From an uncultured Campylobacter sp. (GTDB lineage Bacteria; Campylobacterota; Campylobacteria; Campylobacterales; Campylobacteraceae), in contig NZ_CALHVM010000067.1 in assembly GCF_938039205.1 (NCBI RefSeq), forward strand, positions 50,653 to 114,652: a stretch of 64,000 nt of DNA. The letters are read 5' to 3'. The position numbers were made by a program, and so were the translations under genes. Below, piece after piece: positions 27,340 to 36,079 of this stretch. Each line of letters begins with the position of its first letter. Positions within the stretch are counted from its first letter, which is position 1. The notes beneath the pieces are model-generated. The model was not told where the DNA came from and did no database searches. It saw only the letters and a list, made by a program, of their open reading frames with translations.

Positions 27340-28476
27340 TTGCCTCTTTTTTTAAAATTTGAAAGCGAATTTTACACATGCGAGCAAAGCAGCGACAAGC
27401 TAACTATAAATCTAAAAAACGACTGGAACTATAAGCTACCGGCTCAAATTTGGACCCAAACGGCCGCGCTTATCGGCTCAAAGAAATTTAACAAAATCGT
27501 TTTAAATTTTAAAGACGTAAAAGAGTTTGACTACGCCGCGGCTCTATTTTTAAAAAATACATTGCAAAATGCGCGTAAAAGCTATGAGCTTATAAATTTA
27601 ACCCCGCACGCGCAAAAGATTTTTGATTCTATAAATAGCGAAGTAAATCCCAAAATAAAACAGATCATAAACTCCAAACCGCGCGGAAATCCGCTCTCGC
27701 AAATCGGCAAAAATTTAACCGCGTTTTTTGCGGGATTTTGCGCATTTTTAAATTTTATGGGCGAGTTTTTAGTCAAATTTAGCAAGATATTCATGCTAAA
27801 AAATATCCGCGTGAAGGAAATTTTGGCATATTTTGAGGATGCGGGTATAAAGTCGGTTTTTATCGTGTGCCTTACCTCTTTTCTTATCGGTATAGTGCTA
27901 GCTTATCAGGGTTCAAGCCTGCTTGCGAGTTTTGGCGCCACGATAATAATCGTTGAAATGATGGGGCTTTTGACCCTGCGCGAGATAGCTCCGCTCATCG
28001 CCGCTATCATCGTAGCGGGGCGTCTGGCGTCTAGCTTTACTGCACAAATCGGCGTTATGAAAATCACCGAAGAGATCGACGCGATGAAAACGATGGGATT
28101 TGATCCGTTTAAATTTCTCGTTCTGCCTCGCGTGATAGCTCTCATCGTAGCCATGCCTCTTATCGTGTTTTTGGCCGACGTGGCGGGGATACTAGGCGAG
28201 ATGGTCGTGATGGAAAACTACCTAAATATCAGCTTTGATAGCTATCTGGCGAGGTTTGGTCAAGAGGTGGATATCAAACATCTCTACGTCGGGCTTTTTA
28301 AGGCTCCATTTTTTGGCGTCGTGATCGCGTTTATCGGCTGCATGAGAGGCTTTCAGATCGGCGGAAACACACAAAGCGTGGGTACATATACGACCGTGAG
28401 CGTTGTAAACGCGATATTTGGCGTGATCATGGTGGACGCGCTGTTTTCGATTATTTTTACGCAGCTAGGCATATAA
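27340..28476 (+). CDS. mlaE: MlaE-type ABC permease with N-terminal STAS-like domain
   Basis: The 378-residue product joins an N-terminal STAS-like domain (about residues 1-100, including ACTA-like turns and a KIVLNFKDVKEFDYAAALF core) to the MlaE/YrbE membrane domain with five to six segments and the family loop LREIAPLIAAIIVAGR. It forms the channel of an MCE-type lipid transporter. The start is the TTG at 27340 in TAAATTTG, with AAAGG at 27328-27332. It abuts the ATPase gene (stop then ATG). The STAS fusion can substitute for a separate MlaB. Confidence 0.87.
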   Translation: MPLFLKFESEFYTCEQSSDKLTINLKNDWNYKLPAQIWTQTAALIGSKKFNKIVLNFKDVKEFDYAAALFLKNTLQNARKSYELINLTPHAQKIFDSINSEVNPKIKQIINSKPRGNPLSQIGKNLTAFFAGFCAFLNFMGEFLVKFSKIFMLKNIRVKEILAYFEDAGIKSVFIVCLTSFLIGIVLAYQGSSLLASFGATIIIVEMMGLLTLREIAPLIAAIIVAGRLASSFTAQIGVMKITEEIDAMKTMGFDPFKFLVLPRVIALIVAMPLIVFLADVAGILGEMVVMENYLNISFDSYLARFGQEVDIKHLYVGLFKAPFFGVVIAFIGCMRGFQIGGNTQSVGTYTTVSVVNAIFGVIMVDALFSIIFTQLGI

Positions 28477-29220
28477 ATGATAATAAAAGCGACTGATTTA
28501 ACGACGAAATTTGGCGACAGAGTGATCCACGACGGGCTAAATTTTCACGTAAACGAGGCTGAAATTTACGGGCTACTGGGCGGTAGCGGCACGGGCAAAT
28601 CGACGCTGATGAAAACGATGATATATCTAAAAGAGCCAAGCGCCGGCAAAGTCGAGATGCTGGGGCGCGATCTATGGTCGCTAGACGAAGCGGCTAGACA
28701 GGAGATGAAGCTAGCTTGCAGCGTGATGTTTCAGTTTGGCGCGCTTTATACCTCGATGAACGTGCTAGAAAACATCTACATCCTACTAAAAGAGTATAGC
28801 GGCATGAGCGAGCGCTCTATGCGCGAGATAGCGATGTTTTGGCTGCAAAAAGTAGGCCTTAGCGAAAACGTCGCTTTGCAGTACCCAAGCGAGCTAAGCG
28901 GAGGTATGAAAAAGCGCGTGGCGATGGCTAGGGCTCTAGTGCTAAGTCCTAAAATTTTGTTTTTGGACGAGCCAAACTCCGGCCTTGACCCAAGCAGCGC
29001 GCGGGCGTTTGACGAGCTGGTGGTCGAGCTGCGAGATACGCTTGGCGTCACGGTCGTGATGGTGACGCACGATATAGATAGTATTTGCACGATTTTAGAT
29101 AGATTTTTGATACTTCAGGATAAAAAGATAGCCTTCGAGGGGACGTTTGAGCAGCTGATGCAAATGCCCGAAAATCCACTCGAAGAGCTTTTAAAAACAA
29201 GGAAAAACGGTGGGAAATAA
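28477..29220 (+). CDS. mlaF: MlaF-type ABC ATPase
   Basis: The 247-residue ATPase has Walker A GGSGTGKS at residues 35-42, signature LSGGMKKRVAMARAL, Walker B LFLDEPNSGLD and a C-terminal HDI switch. It drives the MlaE permease to move phospholipid between inner and outer membranes. In C. jejuni the equivalent is known as iamA, originally described as invasion-associated. It follows the permease directly and overlaps the next gene by 11 bp. Confidence 0.9.
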   Translation: MIIKATDLTTKFGDRVIHDGLNFHVNEAEIYGLLGGSGTGKSTLMKTMIYLKEPSAGKVEMLGRDLWSLDEAARQEMKLACSVMFQFGALYTSMNVLENIYILLKEYSGMSERSMREIAMFWLQKVGLSENVALQYPSELSGGMKKRVAMARALVLSPKILFLDEPNSGLDPSSARAFDELVVELRDTLGVTVVMVTHDIDSICTILDRFLILQDKKIAFEGTFEQLMQMPENPLEELLKTRKNGGK

Positions 29221-30142
29221 AATAAATTATACTTTGATAGGTCTCTTTTTCGTGTTTGTCGTGAGCGCGCTAGGTATCGCGGCATGGTGGATGGGCGGGT
29301 ACGGGGAAAAGGCAGATGACTACAGGTCGTATTTCATCAAAACCACAAGCCTGCCAAGCGGCATCAAAAAGGACTCCACGGTCAAATTTATCGGTGTAGA
29401 TGCTGGCAGCGTCAAGGATATCCGCTTTGCCGACGAAAAAGAGGCCCTTATCGAGCTTGAGCTCTCCGTGAGAAAAGATATACCAATTAGAACCGACAGC
29501 ACGGCGTCCGCGGAGATACAAGGCATCACTGGCATCGGCTACCTAAATATCTCTCGCGGCAGCATGGATAGCCCGCTCTTTGATAAAAACGAAAAAGCAT
29601 ACATCGGACTTGAAGCGAGTTTTTTTGACAAAATAGGCAATAGGGCAGAGTATCTAACGAAAAATTTAGAGTCTACTTTTAAAAATATCAATAAATTTTT
29701 AAGCGACGAAAACGCGGCTAAATTTTCATCTATCCTAGTTTCTGCCGATGAAGCGATGAAAAAAATAAATGCCGGAAATCTCGATATAAACGCGACTATA
29801 GCAAACGCCAATGAGGTTTTGGCAAATGCAAATTTGACGCTAAACGAGCTAAAAAAAGCGCTAAAAAACGCCTCGGGCACGCTTGAGTTCGTAAATTCGT
29901 TTACGACCAAGGCCGCAGACGCCGCGCAAGCTCTAAAAAATCTACAAACCGCGATCTCAGAAAAGATAAAAAGCGGCGAATACGACGTAAAGGGTGCGCT
30001 AAATACGCTTAGCGACGAGACGGAAAGGACGCTGCTAAGCTTTCAAAAGCTGATTTCTGATTTTAGAAATACCCTTTTTAGACTTGAGGACGATCCGTAC
30101 GATTTTTTCTTTAAAGACACGCAGAAAAAGGACGAAAAATGA
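29210..30142 (+). CDS. mlaD: MlaD-type MCE-domain protein
   Basis: The 310-residue product has one N-terminal membrane anchor (about residues 8-28), an MCE domain (about 38-115, KTTSLPSGIKKDSTVKFIGV, GSVKDI, ITGIGYLN) and a long helical C-terminal region of Asn/Ala/Lys-rich heptads, probably coiled coil. It binds lipid in the periplasm and partners MlaE/MlaF. The start is a GTG just before the mlaF stop (11-bp overlap), and the stop overlaps the lipoprotein gene by 4 bp (ATGA). Confidence 0.9.
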   Translation: MGNKINYTLIGLFFVFVVSALGIAAWWMGGYGEKADDYRSYFIKTTSLPSGIKKDSTVKFIGVDAGSVKDIRFADEKEALIELELSVRKDIPIRTDSTASAEIQGITGIGYLNISRGSMDSPLFDKNEKAYIGLEASFFDKIGNRAEYLTKNLESTFKNINKFLSDENAAKFSSILVSADEAMKKINAGNLDINATIANANEVLANANLTLNELKKALKNASGTLEFVNSFTTKAADAAQALKNLQTAISEKIKSGEYDVKGALNTLSDETERTLLSFQKLISDFRNTLFRLEDDPYDFFFKDTQKKDEK

Positions 30143-30702
30143 AAATTTTAAGCACGGTTTTAGCCGCGTCGGCGCTGTTTTTTAGCGGTTGTAGCGTTTT
30201 GGCAAAGCCTGCTCCTAGGACGAATTATTTTATGCTAGGTGGCACGGAAGATAAATTTAAAGAGTGTGTAAACAAACCCGAAAAAACGGTTTTTATCGAG
30301 GAAGTGCGGGTTTTTGGCGCGTATGAGAGCCGCGAAGTCCTAAAGATAGACCCAAACGGCGAAATCCGTCCGCTAAAAAATATCAAATTTTTAGCGCTCC
30401 CAAGCGAGATGGCTAGGCGAAATTTGATCATAGCCGCGAGCGATCAATGCGCGTTTAAGCCCTCTTTTAAAAACGCAGACATAAGCGTAAAATCAAATTT
30501 ACTCACGCTTCAAATCAAAGATCAAAAAGCGCAAATTTCGATGTTGTTTAGCTTTTTTAAAGACGGCAAAGAGCTAAAAAGCGTAGTGCTAAGCTCGCAA
30601 AAAGACACAGGCGCGGACGAGGGCGAAATCGCGATGAAGGCCCTAAACGCCGCCTTTAGCGAGGTTACGGATAAATTTTTGCAAGAATTAATCAAATTTT
30701 AG
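30139..30702 (+). CDS. ABC transport auxiliary lipoprotein (Mla/PqiC-like)
   Basis: The 187-residue product has a lipoprotein signal ending FFSGC (Cys18) and the ABC-type transport auxiliary component fold, with TNYFML at the mature N-terminus and VFIEEVRVFGAYE in the core. Such lipoproteins connect MCE transporters to the outer membrane. It overlaps mlaD by 4 bp and closes the operon, 28 bp before ruvA. C. jejuni has a similar lipoprotein next to iamA. Confidence 0.82.
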   Translation: MKILSTVLAASALFFSGCSVLAKPAPRTNYFMLGGTEDKFKECVNKPEKTVFIEEVRVFGAYESREVLKIDPNGEIRPLKNIKFLALPSEMARRNLIIAASDQCAFKPSFKNADISVKSNLLTLQIKDQKAQISMLFSFFKDGKELKSVVLSSQKDTGADEGEIAMKALNAAFSEVTDKFLQELIKF

Positions 30703-30730
30703 AGATAATCGCAAATTTTAAAGGAAAACG

Positions 30731-31285
30731 ATGATAAAAGCGATCGAGGGCGTCATAACCAAAAAAGAGCCCGCAAATCTCATCTTAAAAACAGCCGGCG
30801 GCGTGAGCTACGGCGTGGCGATCTCGCTTTTTTGCTCGGCAAAACTCGAGCGAGGCCAGAGCGTGGAGCTAAACATCACGCAAATCATCCGCGAGGATGC
30901 GGACTTGCTTTACGGATTTTTAGACGCGGGCGAGCAAAAGATGTTTGAGATGCTGATAAAACTAAGCGGAATCGGCGCGGCGACGGCGATGGCTGTGTGC
31001 TCGAGCCTAAATCCCAACGCATTTTTAAATGCGGTTAAAAGCGGAGACGCGGCGGCGCTACAAACGGTACCGGGCATCGGTGCAAAGACGGCTAGACGCA
31101 TCATAGCTGAACTTAGCGACGCAAAGATGACGATGGATGAAAATCTGCCTAGCCATCAACACGAAGCGATTCTAGCGCTTGAGAGTCTTGGCTTTAAAAG
31201 AGAAAAGATAACCAAGGCGCTTAGCGAGTGCGACGCGCAAAATACGGGCGAACTCATCAAACAAGCCCTAAAAAAACTAGCATAA
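30731..31285 (+). CDS. ruvA: Holliday junction helicase subunit RuvA
   Basis: The 184-residue product has the OB-fold N-domain, two helix-hairpin-helix motifs (LSGIGAATAMAV and VPGIGAKTARRIIAEL) and a C-terminal UBA-like helical domain. RuvA binds four-way junctions and recruits RuvB. It lies between the Mla-type operon and ddl (13-bp gap), with AAAGGA before the ATG. Gene order ruvA-ddl matches C. jejuni. Confidence 0.95.
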   Translation: MIKAIEGVITKKEPANLILKTAGGVSYGVAISLFCSAKLERGQSVELNITQIIREDADLLYGFLDAGEQKMFEMLIKLSGIGAATAMAVCSSLNPNAFLNAVKSGDAAALQTVPGIGAKTARRIIAELSDAKMTMDENLPSHQHEAILALESLGFKREKITKALSECDAQNTGELIKQALKKLA

Positions 31286-31298
31286 AAAAGGAAAAAAT

Positions 31299-32333
31299 AT
31301 GAAATTTGCTGTGATATTTGGCGCTAAAAGCTACGAACACGAGATTAGTATCGTAAGCGCCATAGCCCTAAAAAAGGTGCTTAAAAACGAGCCTTTGTTT
31401 ATATTTTGCGATAAATTTAGAGAATTTTACCTGATAAACGGCGCCGATATGAAGGCGAATTTCTTTAGCTCTGGCAAGTATAAAAACGCCAAAAAGCTCA
31501 CTCTAAAACAGGGCGGATTTTTCGCGGGCGGGTTGCTCGGCGAGAAAAAGATCGAGGCGGACGTGTTTATAAATTTGGTCCACGGTATGGACGGCGAGGA
31601 CGGCAAGATCGCGGCGCTGCTAGAGTTTTACGGCCTTAGCTATATCGGCCCTCGTGTGGAGGCTAGCGCGCTAAGCTACAACAAGGAGCTAACCAAACTA
31701 CTAGCGCAAAAAGCCGGCGTAAAAACCATAAACTACGAGGTTGTAAGCAGAGAAAAGGCGCCTAGTCTGCCGCTACCAGTGATCCTAAAGCCGCTCCGAC
31801 TAGGAAGCTCTATCGGCGTGAGCGTGATAAAAGACGCTAGCGAGCTAGAATACGGCCTAGACGTGGCGTATGAGTTTGACAAAGAGATCCTGGTCGAGCC
31901 ATTTATCGAAGGTGTGAAGGAGTACAATCTGGCAGGCTGTAAGGTGGATGGCGAGATAAAATTTTCCATCATCGAAGAGCCGAAAAAGAAGGAATTTTTA
32001 GACTACGAGCAAAAATATATGAGCTTTTCAAACGAGAGCAGGGCGCGCAAGGCTGACATCGGCGCAGAGCTAGCCGCCAAGCTAAAACAAAGCTTTGAGC
32101 GCATCTACAACTGCGGCTTTGACGGAGCGTTGATACGTTGCGACTTTTTTGAGGTAAACGGCGAAGTCTATCTAAACGAGATCAATCCAAATCCGGGCAG
32201 TATGGCCAATTATCTATTTGACGACTTTGAGGGAACGCTAGGTCGCCTAGCCGCAAGCTTGCCCAAAGAGCGCGAGATAAATATCGACTATAAATTCATC
32301 AACTCCATAACGTCGGCAAAGGGCAAGTTGTAA
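31299..32333 (+). CDS. ddl: D-alanine--D-alanine ligase
   Basis: The 344-residue ATP-grasp enzyme begins with KFAVIFGAKSYEHEIS, has VNLVHGMDGEDGK (substrate loop), LKPLRLGSSIGVSV (ATP loop), and NEINPNPGSM as the metal-ligand motif. It makes the D-Ala-D-Ala dipeptide used by the MurF encoded 2 kb downstream. Length is normal. It has AAAAGGAAAAAAT before the ATG and lies 13 bp after ruvA, so it is probably co-transcribed. Confidence 0.95.
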   Translation: MKFAVIFGAKSYEHEISIVSAIALKKVLKNEPLFIFCDKFREFYLINGADMKANFFSSGKYKNAKKLTLKQGGFFAGGLLGEKKIEADVFINLVHGMDGEDGKIAALLEFYGLSYIGPRVEASALSYNKELTKLLAQKAGVKTINYEVVSREKAPSLPLPVILKPLRLGSSIGVSVIKDASELEYGLDVAYEFDKEILVEPFIEGVKEYNLAGCKVDGEIKFSIIEEPKKKEFLDYEQKYMSFSNESRARKADIGAELAAKLKQSFERIYNCGFDGALIRCDFFEVNGEVYLNEINPNPGSMANYLFDDFEGTLGRLAASLPKEREINIDYKFINSITSAKGKL

Positions 32334-32758
32334 AATTTTTATTGCGTCTGATTTTTTAAATTTGACGTTTAGTCGCCGCTTTAAACGGCTTGTTTTTAGC
32401 GGCTTTTTAAATTTTTACGCTTTATTGTATCGCTAATAAATTTGGTCAGTAGTTTTGAAATTTAGCGATTATTACGCTTTCTAGGTAAAGGCGCGGGGCT
32501 TATTTTTGTAGCATTTTATAGCGTTAAAGTGCCGATTTAGGTCAAAATTAACTCGCTTTATTTCTTTTTACAAATTTGATGAAGCGGCTATTTTCATCAA
32601 ATTTTACCACCTCGTCTTTGATATACTCGAAAATTTCACTCCAAAAATATAAAAAGCTCTAAAATAAATTTTAAAGAACATAATGTGCCATTATATTTTA
32701 ATTTGAATTTAAAGATAATATGCTATATTTTACACAAAATTTTACGTAAAGAGCAGAA
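32334..32758 (+). promoter_or_regulatory. Intergenic region, 425 bp, ddl to antitoxin-like gene
   Basis: No convincing gene. It holds a terminator-like hairpin at 32375-32403, AAATTTG-type words and a candidate -10 (TATATT, 32725-32730) 28 bp before the antitoxin-like ATG. Nothing else was recognised. Confidence 0.4.
32375..32408 (+). terminator. Candidate terminator after ddl
   Basis: GCCGCT (32375-32380) pairs with AGCGGC (32398-32403), with an alternative inner GCCG/CGGC pairing, and TTTTT follows. It lies 42 bp after the ddl stop. Confidence 0.55.
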
Positions 32759-32989
32759 ATGACTACTTTTAGCAAAGATGAAATTTACACGGCGACCGAA
32801 GTGGTGCGAAATTTCAGCGCCGTTTTAGGCAAGGTCGGCAAGGCGCAGATGAAGCGCGCGGTGATCGTCAAAAACAATAAATTTGAAGCCGTACTGCTAA
32901 ATATGGGCGAATACGAGCGCCTATGCGAGGCCGTGGAGGTACTGCAAAGCATTTATGAGGCTAAAAAACGAGCCGGAAGCGGCGAATAA
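32759..32989 (+). CDS. Phd/YefM-like small antitoxin-type protein, no toxin partner
   Basis: The 76-residue product fits the Phd/YefM fold: an N-terminal EIYTATEVVRNFSAVLGKV segment like a Phd DNA-binding half, KAVIVKNNKFEAVLL in the beta-strand region and a helical tail. The next gene is a hydrolase, not a RelE/Doc toxin, and no toxin-size frame lies on the other side. It abuts the hydrolase (1-bp overlap), and the same pair is conserved in C. jejuni before murF, so it may be a domesticated regulator of that operon rather than a toxin neutraliser. Confidence 0.75.
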   Translation: MTTFSKDEIYTATEVVRNFSAVLGKVGKAQMKRAVIVKNNKFEAVLLNMGEYERLCEAVEVLQSIYEAKKRAGSGE

Positions 32990-34146
32990 TGGCGGTCAAA
33001 GAGATAAAATACGGCGGCAAAATTTACCGCATCAGCTACGAGACCGTAAATCCCGCAAACAAGGATGTCGCACTATTTTTGCACGGCTGGGGCGCGAACA
33101 AAGAGATCATGAAAAAGGCTTTCGGCACGTATTTTAAGGACTTGCGGCACGTTTACGTCGATATGCCGGGCTTTGGCGCGAGCAGTATGCACGGAGCGCT
33201 AGCGACGAAAGACTACGCAAAAATCATGAAATCCTTTTTAGACGAGCTTGGCGCGAGCCCTAAAATCATCTTTGGACACAGCTTCGGCGGTAAGGTCGCA
33301 ACCCTGCTAAATCCTGAATATCTCGCACTTTTAAGCTCGGCCGGCATCGTGGCTAAAAAGCCGCTTTGGGTACGATTTAAGATCGCTTTGTTTAAGTTTT
33401 TAAAACTATTCGGCCTTGGTTTTTTATACAAATTTTTTGCCACAAAAGACGTAAAAGGTATGAGCAAAACGATGTACGAGACCCTAAAAAACGTCGTTGA
33501 CGAGGACTTTAGCTCTAAATTTGCGGACTTTGGCGGCAAGGCGTTTATATTTTGGGGCGAGGAGGACAAAGCCACGCCTCTAAAAAGCGGCGAACGCGTA
33601 AGTCGTCTCATCAAAAACAGCGAATTTCACGCGCTAAAGGGCGATCATTTTTTCTTTTTACTCCACGCGCGCTACATCGACGGCGTCGTGAATGCGGGGC
33701 TAAATTTGATGGACTTGGATGATGAAAGCGGCATAGAGAGCGTGAAAGTTATAAGCCCGAAAAACCATGAAAATTTGAGCGAGGATGACGAGAGTGCCAA
33801 CGAAAACGACAATCTTAAAAATACTACCGAGCAAAATTTGACGGAACCTGCTCGTGCGGATTTAGAGGCGAGCGCAAAAACCATTTCTCAAAGTAGCCTT
33901 TTTGACGAGCGGTCACAAAGCGGCGACCTTGTGGATCAAAATCCGCAGCTTGACGATGTAAGCGCTAAAAACGGTCAAATTTTTAAAGAAAATTTGTTTG
34001 ACGGGCAAGAAATCGCGCAAAATCAATCGAAACTCAAAAATAGCGTTTTAATCAGCGACGAGCAAAATCAAATTTTACCAAAAGATGAGCAGGGTGATCA
34101 AAAAATCCCAAAAAAGCCGGTGCAGCAAACGTTTGATTTAAGCTAG
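32989..34146 (+). CDS. Alpha/beta hydrolase with long acidic C-terminal tail
   Basis: The first ~240 residues are an alpha/beta-hydrolase fold with LHGWGANKE oxyanion region, nucleophile elbow GHSFGG (Ser98), Asp193 in GEEDKATP and His220 in KGDHFF, so the triad is complete. Residues 241-385 form a disordered acidic, Gln/Asn/Asp/Ser-rich tail (repeated DE, QNQ and NEN strings) absent from the usual compact fold. There is no signal peptide. The start overlaps the antitoxin-like gene by 1 bp. murF follows after 279 bp. The substrate is unknown; the neighbours ddl and murF hint at cell-wall work but do not prove it. Confidence 0.85.
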   Translation: MAVKEIKYGGKIYRISYETVNPANKDVALFLHGWGANKEIMKKAFGTYFKDLRHVYVDMPGFGASSMHGALATKDYAKIMKSFLDELGASPKIIFGHSFGGKVATLLNPEYLALLSSAGIVAKKPLWVRFKIALFKFLKLFGLGFLYKFFATKDVKGMSKTMYETLKNVVDEDFSSKFADFGGKAFIFWGEEDKATPLKSGERVSRLIKNSEFHALKGDHFFFLLHARYIDGVVNAGLNLMDLDDESGIESVKVISPKNHENLSEDDESANENDNLKNTTEQNLTEPARADLEASAKTISQSSLFDERSQSGDLVDQNPQLDDVSAKNGQIFKENLFDGQEIAQNQSKLKNSVLISDEQNQILPKDEQGDQKIPKKPVQQTFDLS

Positions 34147-34425
34147 AGTGCAAATTTAGGATTTTAGATATCAGCATTAAATTTATGCAGGTTTGGCAGG
34201 CCTGCATCAAATTTACGAGCTAAATTTAAGCCCAAAATCTGTAAAATCTCGGCTGATAAATTTGCATTTTTGCGGCACCGATAAAGCAGGGCGGCTAAAT
34301 TTGGCTCTCAAATTTAACAAAAACTATCAAATTTTACGCTAAGCCCGCAAAAACAAACTGCAAAACGCTAAATTTAGTAAAAACGGCGCAAACAAAAGCC
34401 CGCCTAAACGAACCTAGGAGAAAAA

Positions 34426-35862
34426 ATGAACGAAACCCTCATAAATACCAGCCTTGCCGCGACGCAGATTTTATTTACGTTTGCGCTGGGATTTTATCTC
34501 ATCACCTGCCTTCAGTGGTTTTCCTACAAGTTCGAGCGCGTACTATTTCACTTCACTAGGCCGCTGTGGCATGTGTTTTTCCTTATCGTGCCGATCGTGC
34601 TTTTTTACGGGGCGGAGAGATTTTTTTGGATTTATTTTTACTTTGCACTGGTGCCAAGCCTCGCTCTTTGGCACAAAAAGCTCGATAAAAAGCTGGTTTT
34701 TACGCCGCGAGTCAAGCGATTTTTTGTTATCTTAGCGCTCGCCGTTATCGCTAGCTACGGCGTTTATGTAGCGACGCAGTACCGCGTAAATTTAGGCGTC
34801 GTCCTGCCGCTCGTGCTCTCTTTTGCGCTTAGCTTTTTGCTGGAAAAGGCTAAATTTAAGGCTTACGAAAACAGTGCGCGCAAAAAGCTAGCCTCGATGC
34901 CGGAGCTTAAAATCATCATGATAACGGCGAGTTTTGGTAAAACCAGCATCAAAAATTTCCTATTTGAGCTGCTTAAAAACGACTTCGTCTGCCGCAAAAC
35001 ACCTCGTAGCGTAAACACGCTAGCAGGTCTCATCCAAGACGTAAACAACGAGCTTGCCGCCGGTACGCAGATCTATATCGCCGAAGCTGGTGCGCGTCTA
35101 AAAGGCGACATCGCACAGATCACGGAGTTTTTGAACCCGCAGATCGCTATCGTCGGCGAGATCGGCGCACAGCATATCGAGTACTTTAAAACGCTTGAAA
35201 ATATCCGCGCCACAAAACTCGAGGCTCTAGGCTCAAAGCGTCTAGAAAAGGCTTTCGTACACAGTAGTACGCAGGCAAACGAGAGCGAAAAGATAGAAAT
35301 TTACGATAGCAATTTAAGCGGCGTGGAGGCGAGCTTAGACGGAATCAAATTTAAGCTTGGCGAGAGGGAATTTGCTTCGCCGCTGCTTGGTAAATTTAAC
35401 GCCGCAAACCTAGCTGTCTGCGTCAAAACCGCGCTATATCTGGGACTGGACGAAGCTAGGATCGCCGCAGCTCTAGCGCGTCTAAAAAACGTCGAGCATA
35501 GACTCGAGCGCATCGATGCGGGCGGCAAAATCATCATCGACGACGGCTTTAACGGTAACTTTAACGGTATGAGCGCGAGCTACGAACTGGTTGCCAGCTA
35601 CGAGGGGCGCAAGGTGCTCGTGACGCCCGGTATCATGGAGAGCAGCGACGAAGAGAACGAAAAGCTAAGTAAGATCATCAACAAGACCTTTGACATCGTC
35701 ATGTTAACAAGCTCTCTAAACGCAGTTGCGCTACTAAAGCACCTAAGTAAGCCAAAAGTCATCGTCATTAAGGACAAATCCAAGCTTCAAGAAGCCTTGG
35801 CGCAAAACACCAAAGCTGGCGATCTGATCCTTTTTTCAAACGACGCGCCAAGCTTTATGTAG
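34426..35862 (+). CDS. murF: UDP-MurNAc-tripeptide--D-Ala-D-Ala ligase-type Mur ligase with membrane N-terminus
   Basis: The 478-residue product has four to five hydrophobic segments in the first ~135 residues, then a Mur-ligase core with an ATP loop MITASFGKTSIKNF, AEAGARLKGDIA, GEIGAQHIEYF, and the C-terminal block DDGFNGNFNGM. The enzyme adds D-Ala-D-Ala to the tripeptide precursor. The membrane part is not typical of E. coli MurF but the C. jejuni homologue in the same place is annotated murF and is likewise anchored. The ATG follows AGGAG. Gene order ddl-murF supports the function. Confidence 0.82.
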   Translation: MNETLINTSLAATQILFTFALGFYLITCLQWFSYKFERVLFHFTRPLWHVFFLIVPIVLFYGAERFFWIYFYFALVPSLALWHKKLDKKLVFTPRVKRFFVILALAVIASYGVYVATQYRVNLGVVLPLVLSFALSFLLEKAKFKAYENSARKKLASMPELKIIMITASFGKTSIKNFLFELLKNDFVCRKTPRSVNTLAGLIQDVNNELAAGTQIYIAEAGARLKGDIAQITEFLNPQIAIVGEIGAQHIEYFKTLENIRATKLEALGSKRLEKAFVHSSTQANESEKIEIYDSNLSGVEASLDGIKFKLGEREFASPLLGKFNAANLAVCVKTALYLGLDEARIAAALARLKNVEHRLERIDAGGKIIIDDGFNGNFNGMSASYELVASYEGRKVLVTPGIMESSDEENEKLSKIINKTFDIVMLTSSLNAVALLKHLSKPKVIVIKDKSKLQEALAQNTKAGDLILFSNDAPSFM

Positions 35863-36079
35863 GCGTAAATTTGGTTTGGGCGGCGCAGTCAAATTTAGCG
35901 GTGCCGCTTCTAGCTGCTCAAATTTGATTTGAGATTTTATCCGCTCACATCGGCGGAGATTGATTTAAAAAAATGCATTTTCAAGGTGCGGGTTATGCTA
36001 AGCACCGACTGCGACGGGCTAAAAAATAGAACGGCTAAATTTAAACGACTCAAATTTAACCCCAAATTTGAAATTAAAT

